From positions 1,689,783-1,753,782 of the forward strand of contig NZ_CP078067.1 in NCBI RefSeq assembly GCF_019195395.1: DNA of 64,000 nucleotides. The letters run 5' to 3'. Position 1 is the first letter of the stretch, and every line of letters starts with the position of its first letter. Both the position numbers and the translations under genes were made by a program. This document shows, piece after piece, positions 43,613 to 52,720 of the stretch. Source of the stretch: Kaistella faecalis. Its GTDB lineage: Bacteria; Bacteroidota; Bacteroidia; Flavobacteriales; Weeksellaceae. Under the pieces are notes generated by a model, which did not search any database, was not told the DNA's origin, and was given only the letters and a program-made list of their open reading frames with translations.

Positions 43613-45985
43613 ATGAAGTTCAAATCCATTTTTTTATCACTTTTTATTCCTTTGGGAATTTTTGCCCAGGATATTAAAAACAATCCGAACAGCAACCACG
43701 GCAATAAGTTTGAGCAGCTTGGCACAATCCTGCCGACACCAAATGTTTACAGAACTGCTTCCGGCGCGCCGGGCCAGGGTTACTGGCAAAACCGCGCTGA
43801 TTATGATATTACTGCTTATCTGGATGAGGATAAAAGAAATTTAAGAGGCTCTGAAACTGTTACCTATTACAACAATTCTCCCGACGATCTGGATTATCTG
43901 TGGCTTCAGCTCGATGAAAATGAGCAGTCTACTGTAAAAAATGCCGGCTATCATGATTCATCGTTTATTCCAAAACAGACCACTACAGAGCGTTTGAAAG
44001 TCACAGACCTTCCTGAAAAAAACAACGGCTACGGCGTAAATCTCGAAAAAGTAACTGATGCTTCCGGAAAACCTTTAAAGTATGTCGTGAATAAAACCAT
44101 GATGCGTATTGACTTGCCTAAAGTTTTGAAAAAAGGTGAAAAATTCGTCTTTAAAATCGACTGGAATTATAATATTCCGAACCGGATGACGATGGGCGGA
44201 AGAGGCGGCTACGAATTTTTTCCTGAAGACGGCAATGATTTGTACACCATTACTCAATGGTTCCCAAGAATGTGCGTGTACAGCGATTTCAAAGGCTGGC
44301 AGAATAACCAGTTCACCGGAAGAGGCGAATTTGCCCTTGCATTTGGTGATTATAAAGTAACGATGAATGTTCCTGCTGATCATATCGTGGCTTCAACGGG
44401 AGTTGGTAAAAATTTCGAACAGGTTCTGACACCTGCTCAGCTTCAGCGATGGAAACAGGCGCAGACCGCAAATGAACCTCTGGAAATTGTAACGTTGGAA
44501 GAAGCGAAAAAAGCTGAAAAGAACAAATCAAAACAGAGAAAAACCTGGGTTTTCGAAGCTGAAAATGTGCGTGATTTCGCCTGGACTTCTTCAAGAAAAT
44601 TCGTTTGGGACGCGATGAAAGTTGTAATTCCTGAAAATAATAACCAGGTCATGGCGATGAGTCTTTATCCAAAAGAGGCGTATAATCTTTACCGAAAGTT
44701 TTCGACGAAGGCAGTTGCGCACACCATCAAAACCTATTCGGAATTTACCGTTCCTTATCCTTACCCGGTTGCACAGTCGGTGGAGGCTGCTAACGGCATG
44801 GAATATCCGATGATCTGTTTTAATTACGGTAGAACTGAAAAAGACGGAACCTATTCCGAAGGAATCAAAAACGGAATGATCGGCGTAATTATTCACGAAG
44901 TCGGACATAACTTCTTCCCAATGATCATCAACTCCGACGAAAGACAGTGGAGTTGGATGGATGAAGGTTTGAACACTTTCGTAGAATACTTAACCGAGGA
45001 AAAATGGGACAATAAATTCCCTTCAAGAAGAGGTCCGGCGCACACGATTGTAGATTACATGAGACTGCCGAAAGATCAACTGGAGCCCATCATGGTGAAT
45101 TCAGAGAATATTATTCATTTTGGTCCGAACGCTTATGCAAAACCGGCCACAGGACTTAATATTCTGCGCGAAACCATCATGGGAAGAGAACTTTTTGATG
45201 AAGCATTTAAAACGTATTCAAAAAGATGGGCTTTCAAACATCCCGAACCGGCAGATTTTTTCAGAACGATGAATGACGCGAGCGGGGAAAATCTCGACTG
45301 GTTCTGGCGTGGCTGGTTCTACGGAACCGATGCGGTAGACATTTCCATTGATAAAGTTACGGTTGCTTCACCTGATGTAGATGCAGTTCCGAAACCCCGG
45401 GAAATAACGTACAATATTGAAAAGCCTTTGCAGAATGATTTCGAGGACATTTCTAAAATCAGAAACCGGAACGATAAAAACACCGAGTTTTATACGGACA
45501 AAGACAAAGGAACTCAGGATTTTTACTGGAGATATAACCGGGGAATGGAGAAAGTGGATGACGCGAAGAAATATTCCATGAAAGTCGACAATATGGAGAA
45601 AGTGCCTTCAAAAGACAAAGCGCAGCTTCAGAATGTTATGGCTTGCCAGATCGATTTCAGCAACAAAGGCGGGTTGGTAATGCCGATTATTCTTGAATTT
45701 ACATTCGAAGACGGTACCAAACTAACCGATAAATCATCTGCCCAAATCTGGCGAAAGAACGAGCAGAAGGTTTCCAAAACCTATTATTTCGCTAAAAAAC
45801 TGAAATCAATTCAGCTTGACCCGATGAGAGAGACTGCGGATATTGACACCTCAAATAATTTCTGGGGCGAAATTCCAGCGCCGGCTTCCAAATTTGAAGT
45901 CTTCAAACAGAAAAACGAAGCTGCCGCAAGAGGCGCAGCACAGGGACAGGTAAATCCGATGCAGGCAGCGGGAAAGAAAAACTAA
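43613..45985 (+). CDS. M1 family metallopeptidase
   Basis: An exported 790-aa gluzincin aminopeptidase. The ATG at 43613 (MKFKSIFLSLFIPLGIFAQ) begins the signal peptide. The zinc motif HEVGH is at residues 428-432, with the second Glu in the WMDEGLNTFVEYL segment about 18 residues on. A C-terminal region of beta character and a Gln/Ala-rich tail (AAARGAAQGQVNPMQAAGKKN) follow. It probably trims peptides in the periplasm or at the surface. A terminator lies 24 bases after the stop. Confidence 0.92.
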   Translation: MKFKSIFLSLFIPLGIFAQDIKNNPNSNHGNKFEQLGTILPTPNVYRTASGAPGQGYWQNRADYDITAYLDEDKRNLRGSETVTYYNNSPDDLDYLWLQLDENEQSTVKNAGYHDSSFIPKQTTTERLKVTDLPEKNNGYGVNLEKVTDASGKPLKYVVNKTMMRIDLPKVLKKGEKFVFKIDWNYNIPNRMTMGGRGGYEFFPEDGNDLYTITQWFPRMCVYSDFKGWQNNQFTGRGEFALAFGDYKVTMNVPADHIVASTGVGKNFEQVLTPAQLQRWKQAQTANEPLEIVTLEEAKKAEKNKSKQRKTWVFEAENVRDFAWTSSRKFVWDAMKVVIPENNNQVMAMSLYPKEAYNLYRKFSTKAVAHTIKTYSEFTVPYPYPVAQSVEAANGMEYPMICFNYGRTEKDGTYSEGIKNGMIGVIIHEVGHNFFPMIINSDERQWSWMDEGLNTFVEYLTEEKWDNKFPSRRGPAHTIVDYMRLPKDQLEPIMVNSENIIHFGPNAYAKPATGLNILRETIMGRELFDEAFKTYSKRWAFKHPEPADFFRTMNDASGENLDWFWRGWFYGTDAVDISIDKVTVASPDVDAVPKPREITYNIEKPLQNDFEDISKIRNRNDKNTEFYTDKDKGTQDFYWRYNRGMEKVDDAKKYSMKVDNMEKVPSKDKAQLQNVMACQIDFSNKGGLVMPIILEFTFEDGTKLTDKSSAQIWRKNEQKVSKTYYFAKKLKSIQLDPMRETADIDTSNNFWGEIPAPASKFEVFKQKNEAAARGAAQGQVNPMQAAGKKN

Positions 45986-46008
45986 ATCTTTAATCATCAG
46001 AACGTATA

Positions 46009-46040
46009 AAAAGTCATTCAGCAATTGAGTGGCTTTTTTT
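46009..46040 (+). terminator. Terminator of the M1 peptidase gene
   Basis: Stem AAAGTCATTCA / TGAGTGGCTTT (two G-T pairs) with a 5-base loop and a T-run. Confidence 0.82.
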
Positions 46041-46090
46041 TTCTGCCATAATTTCACATTCCTTTAACAGTGAATGACAGATTTTCAGAT

Positions 46091-46098
46091 TACTTTTG
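46091..46098 (+). promoter_or_regulatory. -7 element of the groESL promoter
   Basis: TACTTTTG matches TAnnTTTG and lies 57 bases before groES. A -33 TTTG at the right distance is not clear. No CIRCE inverted repeat was seen between the peptidase terminator and groES. Confidence 0.4.
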
Positions 46099-46154
46099 TT
46101 GGCATCGTTTTAGAGAAAAACAGTTCATCATTTAATAATTTAAACCAAAAAAAT

Positions 46155-46433
46155 ATGTCAGTAAATTTTAAACCATTAGCAGACCGCGTTCTGGTAGAGC
46201 CAACTGCTGCGGAAACTACTACCGCATCAGGAATCATTATCCCCGACACCGCAAAAGAAAAACCACAGGAAGGTATTGTTGTGGCAGTAGGTCCGGGCAA
46301 AAAAGATGAGCCAACAACCGTTCAGGTGGGCGACAAAGTTCTTTACGGAAAATATTCAGGTTCTGAATTAAAACTTGATGGCAAAGATTATTTAATTGTA
46401 AAAGAAGGTGATCTGTTAGGAATCATTGGCTAA
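46155..46433 (+). CDS. groES: Co-chaperonin GroES
   Basis: A 92-aa lid of the GroEL chamber. The ATG at 46155 ([16 protein letters not shown]) is chosen; the longer frame from 46074 would cover the promoter. The mobile loop [20 protein letters not shown] (20-39) and the C-terminal [19 protein letters not shown] are typical. groEL follows 77 bases downstream. Confidence 0.97.
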   Translation: MSVNFKPLADRVLVEPTAAETTTASGIIIPDTAKEKPQEGIVVAVGPGKKDEPTTVQVGDKVLYGKYSGSELKLDGKDYLIVKEGDLLGIIG

Positions 46434-46498
46434 TTTGTAAAAAGTAATTCAAATTAAATAAACATAAAAGTACATTTTACATTGTACGTCATACATAA

Positions 46499-48131
<1,633 letters not shown>

Positions 48132-48133
<2 letters not shown>

Positions 48134-48201
48134 TAAGCTTTTGGCTTCTGGCTGTTAGCTATGGGCCTTTCGCAAATAGCCAATCGCCAACTGCCATCCG
48201 C
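48132..48201. repeat. Diverged 7-nt tandem array (10 units)
   Basis: Starting inside the groEL stop codon, GC dinucleotides occur at exactly every seventh position (48137, 48144, and so on to 48200), splitting the stretch into ten heptamers of form NNNNNGC such as TTTTGGC, TTCTGGC, TGTTAGC, AAATAGC, CAATCGC. Early units are T/G-rich and late ones C/A-rich, so the two halves can partly pair. It resembles TTAGCTATTGGC-type minisatellites between Flavobacteriia genes. Confidence 0.75.
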
Positions 48202-48206
48202 AATAT

Positions 48207-48239
48207 AATCCGTTCAGAATTTTCTGGGCGGATTTTTTT
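48207..48239 (+). terminator. Terminator of groESL
   Basis: Stem AATCCG / CGGATT with inner CAGAA / TTCTG pairing and T7, about 75 bases after groEL, beyond the heptamer array. Confidence 0.75.
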
Positions 48240-48240
48240 G

Positions 48241-48320
48241 TAGCCGGGAACCTGCTCTCCGCTGTATCTTTTTGCTCGTCGTACCTCTTCGCAAAAAGGA
48301 TGTCGCTGCGATCACGGCTA
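48241..48320. repeat. 80-bp element with inverted ends
   Basis: TAGCCG at 48241-48246 is mirrored by CGGCTA at 48315-48320. Inside, ATCTTTTTGC and GCAAAAAGGAT pair as a second stem. It is richer in G+C than its surroundings and resembles non-coding dispersed elements that recur in Chryseobacterium-like genomes (TTTTTGC...GCAAAAAGG with CGCTGCGAT). No ORF is apparent. Confidence 0.6.
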
Positions 48321-48393
48321 GGGTGCTGTTTTTTATGGAAAATAAAAAGCTCGAATAATAAATTAATAATCGGACATTTGAATATTAACTACA

Positions 48394-48957
48394 ATGAATA
48401 TGATAGACATTCTTAACAATTTTGATAATGAAATAACAGATATTTATAAAGCATATCGTATGTCACATTTTTCATTGTATTTAATGGAAAATAAATTTTA
48501 TGAGTATAAAGAATTTAATCCTCAGATTGCAAACTTCTTAATTCAGGAATCTGACACTGGTGAAGAAATTAGATTTACGGAAGAAGAGGTCAACAAAAAT
48601 TCTGAAAATGGTTTATATCAAAGAATTATTGCTGGAAATACAATTGCTATGTTTTATAATTTGTGGGAGGATAAATACAGGAAATTGATTGCTGATGAAT
48701 TAAAAGTAGAAAAAGGAGATATACTTGTAGATTTTTTCGGAGACCTCAGATTAATTAGAGCTTCAATTACCCATAATAATTATAATGCAATTTCTGACTT
48801 AAAGAAATTAAAAGTAATTACTTTTATGTATGATGGTTGTTTATTAAAATTGACAAGCTTTGAAGTTGAAAAGTTGTACAATGAATTGCGAATTCAAATA
48901 AGAAAGTTTGATAAATTGGGACTGGAATCATTTCCACCTCGTCCTAAATCACATTGA
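48394..48957 (+). CDS. Orphan protein with a possible HEPN RX4H motif
   Basis: A 187-aa soluble, mostly helical protein with no signal peptide or membrane segment; I do not recognise its family. A central pair, MFYNLWEDKYRKLI (86-99) and LRLIRASITHNNYNA (118-132), resembles the two core helices of HEPN domains. Arg122 and His127 form RX4H, the catalytic motif of HEPN ribonucleases. Codon use is more AT-rich than neighbours and it sits between two repeat arrays next to a toxin-antitoxin pair. A toxin or defence role is inferred, not shown. Confidence 0.6.
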   Translation: MNMIDILNNFDNEITDIYKAYRMSHFSLYLMENKFYEYKEFNPQIANFLIQESDTGEEIRFTEEEVNKNSENGLYQRIIAGNTIAMFYNLWEDKYRKLIADELKVEKGDILVDFFGDLRLIRASITHNNYNAISDLKKLKVITFMYDGCLLKLTSFEVEKLYNELRIQIRKFDKLGLESFPPRPKSH

Positions 48958-48990
48958 CATCAATCTCTTTCAGGATTTCTTCATCTTCCA

Positions 48991-49263
48991 AGAGTTAAAC
49001 TTTCCCTTCAATCGCCAAATCATTACCCTCAAACCCTAAAACGTTACGTTACCGACCTAAAAGTTTAAGTCAGGAACCTAAATGTTTACCCACAGAACCT
49101 AAAATTTTACGCTCTAAACCTAAAGATTGGGGTCGGGAACCTAAAAGATGAGGTTCCGAGCCTAAACATTGACGTCCGAAACCCCAAATTTACCTTACGG
49201 AACCCCAAGTTTTACAAAAATGAGGTTACTAATCCCAGCCTTTCCCTAAAATTTAACATCAAT
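48991..49263. repeat. Diverged tandem array of exact 21-nt period (about 13 units)
   Basis: The core CCTAAA/CCCCAA recurs at 49035, 49056, 49077, 49098, 49119, 49140, 49161, 49182, 49203 and 49245, always a multiple of 21 with no indel, while the other 15 positions vary freely. Weaker units extend left to 48991. One plus frame gives heptads such as NLNVYPQ, NLKFYAL, NLKIGVG, NLKDEVP. Another gives EPK-type heptads. Both are interrupted by stops and neither has a credible start. The array ends 50 bases before higB. Function unknown. Confidence 0.85.
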
Positions 49264-49293
49264 TTCAAGGATTAAAATAAATACTTACCTTTG
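49263..49293 (+). promoter_or_regulatory. Promoter of higBA
   Basis: -33 TTTC (49263-49266), a 19-base spacer, and -7 TACCTTTG (49286-49293), an exact TAnnTTTG. The -7 box lies 20 bases before the higB start and abuts the operator. Confidence 0.65.
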
Positions 49294-49306
49294 ACGTTAG
49301 TAACGT
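49294..49306. promoter_or_regulatory. Operator-like palindrome of higBA
   Basis: ACGTTA-G-TAACGT is a perfect 13-bp palindrome touching the -7 box and covering the expected transcription start. HigA-type antitoxins usually bind such sites to repress their own operon. Confidence 0.6.
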
Positions 49307-49313
49307 TAAAGAT

Positions 49314-49595
49314 ATGATTGCGAATTTTGGGAATAATGACACCGAGAAAATATGGAATGGAATTGTTTCTAAAAAACTTCCTAGAGAAATTCAGGATGTT
49401 GCAAGAAGAAAATTAAGAATGATAAATAACTCTGTTGATGTTGCTGACCTGAGAATTCCACCTGCAAATCGACTTGAAAAATTAAAAGGAGGTTTAAAGG
49501 AATTTTACAGCATCAGAATTAACAGTCAATGGCGGATTATTTTCAGATGGGAAAATGGCAACGCTTTTGAAGTTGAAATAATAGATTATCATTAG
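49314..49595 (+). CDS. higB: HigB-type RelE-family toxin
   Basis: A 93-aa RelE/ParE-superfamily mRNA interferase. The family pattern runs through ARRKLRMINNSVDVADLRIPP, the strand NRLEKLKGGLKEFYSIRI and the C-terminal SQWRIIFRW with the conserved Arg/Trp. It would cut mRNA on the ribosome. It precedes the antitoxin gene, which is the usual HigBA order (toxin first), with 26 bases between. Confidence 0.9.
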   Translation: MIANFGNNDTEKIWNGIVSKKLPREIQDVARRKLRMINNSVDVADLRIPPANRLEKLKGGLKEFYSIRINSQWRIIFRWENGNAFEVEIIDYH

Positions 49596-49621
49596 TTTTA
49601 GAAACCAGTAGCTACAAAAAG

Positions 49622-49933
49622 ATGGAAAAGTTAAAAAATATAACACCAGGTGAAATTTTATTGGAAGAGTTTTTAATTCCTCTCGAAATTTCGCAATACA
49701 GATTATCAAAAGATTTAGAAATTCCCCAGACAAGAATATCAGAAATTATTAAAGGGAACAGAAGAATTTCTGCAGATACCGCGGTAAGGTTAAGTGCCTA
49801 TTTCGGAAATTCTGCAAAATTCTGGCTTGGACTTCAAGATGATTATGATATTGAAAGCGAAATGTCTGCAAAATCAGATGAGGTTAAACGAATTCTAAGA
49901 ATCAGAAAAGATAAAGAGGAGAATGTGGCTTGA
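49622..49933 (+). CDS. higA: HigA-type antitoxin, XRE family
   Basis: A 103-aa HTH antitoxin of the HigA/VapI group: start PGEILLEEFLIPLEISQYRL, recognition-helix region IPQTRISEIIKGNRRISADTA and the conserved FGNSAKFWLGLQDDYDIE. It neutralises HigB and likely represses the operon at the palindrome at 49294-49306. The gene is followed by the pyk terminator region with no further island genes. Confidence 0.92.
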   Translation: MEKLKNITPGEILLEEFLIPLEISQYRLSKDLEIPQTRISEIIKGNRRISADTAVRLSAYFGNSAKFWLGLQDDYDIESEMSAKSDEVKRILRIRKDKEENVA

Positions 49934-50018
49934 AACGAGATTTACCTTGGGTAGTATAAAGTAAAACTGCTCACCAATAAGGCAGATTAGTCTTGAGTTT
50001 CAATTCCATCCAAACATA

Positions 50019-50043
50019 AAAAAGCCCGCCATACCGGCGGGCT
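50019..50043 (-). terminator. Terminator of pyk
   Basis: GC-rich 8-bp stem AGCCCGCC / GGCGGGCT with a 5-base loop and, on minus, a T6 tail. It lies 21 bases past pyk. Confidence 0.87.
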
Positions 50044-50063
50044 GTATATTTTATAACAACCTA

Positions 50064-51509
50064 TTAAATCGTCGTTAATCTCAGCGTATTGGTTTTACCG
50101 CCTTCGTAAGCCGGTGTTGCGTTGAGGTTGATCACGAAATCGCCCTGTTCTACAAAACCGTTGCTGTGCGCCAGCATATTCACCTGAATAATGGTTTCGT
50201 CGGTAGATTTCTGCATATCGTAATAGAATGCACGTACGCCCCAAAGCAGGTTCAGCATCGTAAGCACTCTTTTGTTGGAAGAGAATACAATGATATTCGA
50301 GTTCGGTCTGTGCGCAGAAATCTGGAACGCGGTGTAACCCGAGTAAGTCAGCGTAACAATCGCTTCTACATTTGCAGATTTTGCAATCCTTACCGCTGCC
50401 AGACAAACCCTGTTCGTAATAAAACGCTCATCAACACAGTTGAATTCGTGCTCGATCGGAGAATTTTTGTTTTGGTAGAAATGAGTCTGCTCAATATTTT
50501 TCACAATCTTCGACATGTTTTTCACCACATCAACCGGATATTTACCCACCGAGGTTTCCCCGGAAAGCATCACCGCATCAGCACCATCTAGCACCGAGTT
50601 TGCAACGTCGTTTACCTCTGCTCTGGTTGGTGTTAAACTTGTGATCATCGTTTCCATCATCTGGGTAGCAATGATCACCGGTTTCGCATATTTTCTGGCG
50701 ATTTCTACAAGGTTTTTCTGGATGGCAGGCACTTCTTCCATAGGAACTTCCACGCCCAAATCTCCACGGGCAACCATCAGTCCGTCGCATTCCTGCAGAA
50801 TCTGTTCGATGTTTCTTACGCCTTCCGGCTTCTCGATTTTCGCAATAATCGGAGTTTTCAGTTTGTTGGTCGGATGCTTTTTCATGAGTTCCTTCAGATC
50901 CACGATATCCTGTGCATGGCGCACAAAGGATAAAGCAATCCAGTCCAGTTCCAGATCAAGCATGAAGTTTGCGTCTTCCACATCTTTTTCAGTAAGTGCG
51001 GGAAGCGAAACATTGGTGTTCGGCAGGTTGACCCCTTTTTTAGAACTCAGCGGCCCACCCTGTATTGTTTTTGCCCTAACGGTGTCAATTTGGTTGGTTT
51101 CAATAACTTCTAAAACCAGTTTTCCGTCATCAATAAGGATTCTTTCACCGACTTTCACATCCTGAGGGAATTTCTGATACGTCATGTAAACCCTCGTAGA
51201 GTCACCTTCTATTTTTTCGTTGGTAAAGGTGAGGATGTCGCCCGGGTTAAGATAAGAACCTTCTTTTACAACACCTACACGGAGTTTCGGACCCTGAAGG
51301 TCACCGAGAATCCCTACCGAGAAACCGTGTTCCTGGTTGAGTTCGCGAATGGTAGCAACGTTTCTTTTAACTAAATCGTAATCGGCGTGAGAAAAATTTA
51401 TTCTGAAAATATCGGTGCCTGCCTGGATGAGCTGCAGCATTGTTTCCTTGTCGGATGAAGCTGGCCCAAGGGTGGCGATAATTTTGGTTTTTTTTAGATA
51501 TTTATTCAT
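50064..51509 (-). CDS. pyk: Pyruvate kinase
   Basis: A 481-aa pyruvate kinase producing ATP and pyruvate from phosphoenolpyruvate. Landmarks are TKIIATLGPASSDKETM, FRINFSHADYD, the catalytic IIAKIEKPEGVRNI with the active-site Lys, MVARGDLGVEVPMEEVP and the C-terminal domain with VAAVRIAKSANVEAIV-like stretch. It is the last gene in an acpP-fabF-rnc-IPExxxVDY-pyk run. Its start overlaps the preceding gene by 8 bases. Confidence 0.97.
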   Translation of the reverse strand: MNKYLKKTKIIATLGPASSDKETMLQLIQAGTDIFRINFSHADYDLVKRNVATIRELNQEHGFSVGILGDLQGPKLRVGVVKEGSYLNPGDILTFTNEKIEGDSTRVYMTYQKFPQDVKVGERILIDDGKLVLEVIETNQIDTVRAKTIQGGPLSSKKGVNLPNTNVSLPALTEKDVEDANFMLDLELDWIALSFVRHAQDIVDLKELMKKHPTNKLKTPIIAKIEKPEGVRNIEQILQECDGLMVARGDLGVEVPMEEVPAIQKNLVEIARKYAKPVIIATQMMETMITSLTPTRAEVNDVANSVLDGADAVMLSGETSVGKYPVDVVKNMSKIVKNIEQTHFYQNKNSPIEHEFNCVDERFITNRVCLAAVRIAKSANVEAIVTLTYSGYTAFQISAHRPNSNIIVFSSNKRVLTMLNLLWGVRAFYYDMQKSTDETIIQVNMLAHSNGFVEQGDFVINLNATPAYEGGKTNTLRLTTI

Positions 51510-51975
51510 AATATTGAATTAATTGATAAAGCTCCTCGGAGGGGCTCAGACGAAAATTCTGTATTTGGAACAGCAGATTTTCAGGGAGCAAAATTACGGA
51601 AAAATCATCAAATGGCTCGGATGTTTTCATGATATAATCTACATCCTGAAAATGTTCGAAGAGGAATTTGATTTCAGTTTCACCGGAAAAGAGTTCGGAT
51701 GAAATTTTTTTCTGAATGTGGTGCGAAGATTTATTCGAAATAAAATGGATGCAAAGTTTAGAATCACAGTGGAAAGCACGGAATCTCGGAAAAAAATAAT
51801 CGTTGTAGTTTCCCTCGAAAGCAAGGTCTGAAATGCGTGAAAAATTAAAAGAATTCTGCGAATTGAGGTGGTAGAAAAGTTCGTGAGCGGGTACATCTTT
51901 GGCAAGGCGTACTAACCCTATGTTGAGGTCTTCTTCTTCTCCGTCAATATCCAGCAGGATCTTTTGAGTTTTCAA
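51502..51975 (-). CDS. IPExxxVDY-type family protein
   Basis: A 157-aa soluble protein (MKTQKILLDIDGEEEDLNIGLVRL). Context between rnc and pyk, size and the segment FEHFQDVDYIMKTSEPFDDF fit the small Bacteroidota family named IPExxxVDY, although the motif here is diverged. Its function is unknown. It overlaps rnc by 32 bases and pyk by 8, so translation of all three may be coupled. Confidence 0.65.
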   Translation of the reverse strand: MKTQKILLDIDGEEEDLNIGLVRLAKDVPAHELFYHLNSQNSFNFSRISDLAFEGNYNDYFFPRFRAFHCDSKLCIHFISNKSSHHIQKKISSELFSGETEIKFLFEHFQDVDYIMKTSEPFDDFSVILLPENLLFQIQNFRLSPSEELYQLIQYYE

Positions 51976-52708
51976 GTATGCTTTGTTTTTTATTTAGAAT
52001 ATAAAATGCTCTTTGTGCGGCTTTCTCTTCGGCTTTCTTCTTTGAAGTGTCTGTAGCGTTGGCGATCTTTTCCTCTTCCAGCCATACATAAGTCCGGAAG
52101 ACCAGGTTTTTGTTAGGTTGCAGTTCTTCGCAGGTTTCGTAGCGGATCGAGACTTTCTTTTTCTGGCTCCATTCCAGAAGCAGACCTTTATAACTTACGA
52201 TCTTATTTTCGAGCTTGTTGATTTCCGAGGGGGTTAGAAGCCTCTCGAGGACTACTTTTTTACAGGTTTCATAATCAACATCAAGGTAAAGTGCACCAAT
52301 CAGCGCTTCGAAAAGGTTTCCCGATATGTTTTCGCTAAGCGTGCTGGGTGAATCGTTCTGCAGAAATTTCTTAAGTGAAAGTTCATCTCCCAGTTTGTTA
52401 AGGTTTTTCCGGTTGACGATTTTGGATTTCATCTGGGTCAGATAGCCTTCATTCGCATTCGGATACGTTGAAAACAGATGACAGGATATGATGGCGCCCA
52501 AAACAGAATCGCCCAAAAACTCGAGTCTCTCGTAATTGTTCTTTTTTGAGGAGGAAGTTTTTAAAGAAAATGCTTCCCGGTAAAGACTGATATTCTGCAC
52601 ACTGCAACCGGTAATTTTACTGATTTCGTTGCTGAGGTAATAATCTTTTTCGGAAAGGTTTTTTTTTCTGTTAACTAGGAATTTAGGAAAATACTTCTTT
52701 AACTCCAT
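51944..52708 (-). CDS. rnc: Ribonuclease III
   Basis: A 254-aa double-strand-specific RNase that matures rRNA and some mRNAs. The catalytic signature ERLEFLGDSVL is at residues 60-70, with the second acidic cluster in ISGNLFEALIGALYLD. A C-terminal dsRNA-binding domain follows (about 175-245, NKLENKIVSYKGLLLEWSQ to KKKAEEKAAQRAFYIL). It is 12 bases from fabF in an operon with acpP, as in many bacteria. Confidence 0.96.
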   Translation of the reverse strand: MELKKYFPKFLVNRKKNLSEKDYYLSNEISKITGCSVQNISLYREAFSLKTSSSKKNNYERLEFLGDSVLGAIISCHLFSTYPNANEGYLTQMKSKIVNRKNLNKLGDELSLKKFLQNDSPSTLSENISGNLFEALIGALYLDVDYETCKKVVLERLLTPSEINKLENKIVSYKGLLLEWSQKKKVSIRYETCEELQPNKNLVFRTYVWLEEEKIANATDTSKKKAEEKAAQRAFYILNKKQSILENSKDPAGY

Positions 52709-52720
52709 AGAATTTTTTGT

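Noticed and set aside
45986-46154. CIRCE element before groES
   Set aside because: No TTAGCACTC-N9-GAGTGCTAA repeat is present; the only inverted repeat is the terminator of the previous gene.
49035-49208. CRISPR array
   Set aside because: The repeating core is only about 6-9 bases in a strict 21-nt period and the rest of each unit varies. There are no constant 24-47 bp repeats with unique spacers and no cas genes.
50515-51165. 216-aa plus-strand ORF
   Set aside because: Antisense to pyk, with no recognisable protein features.
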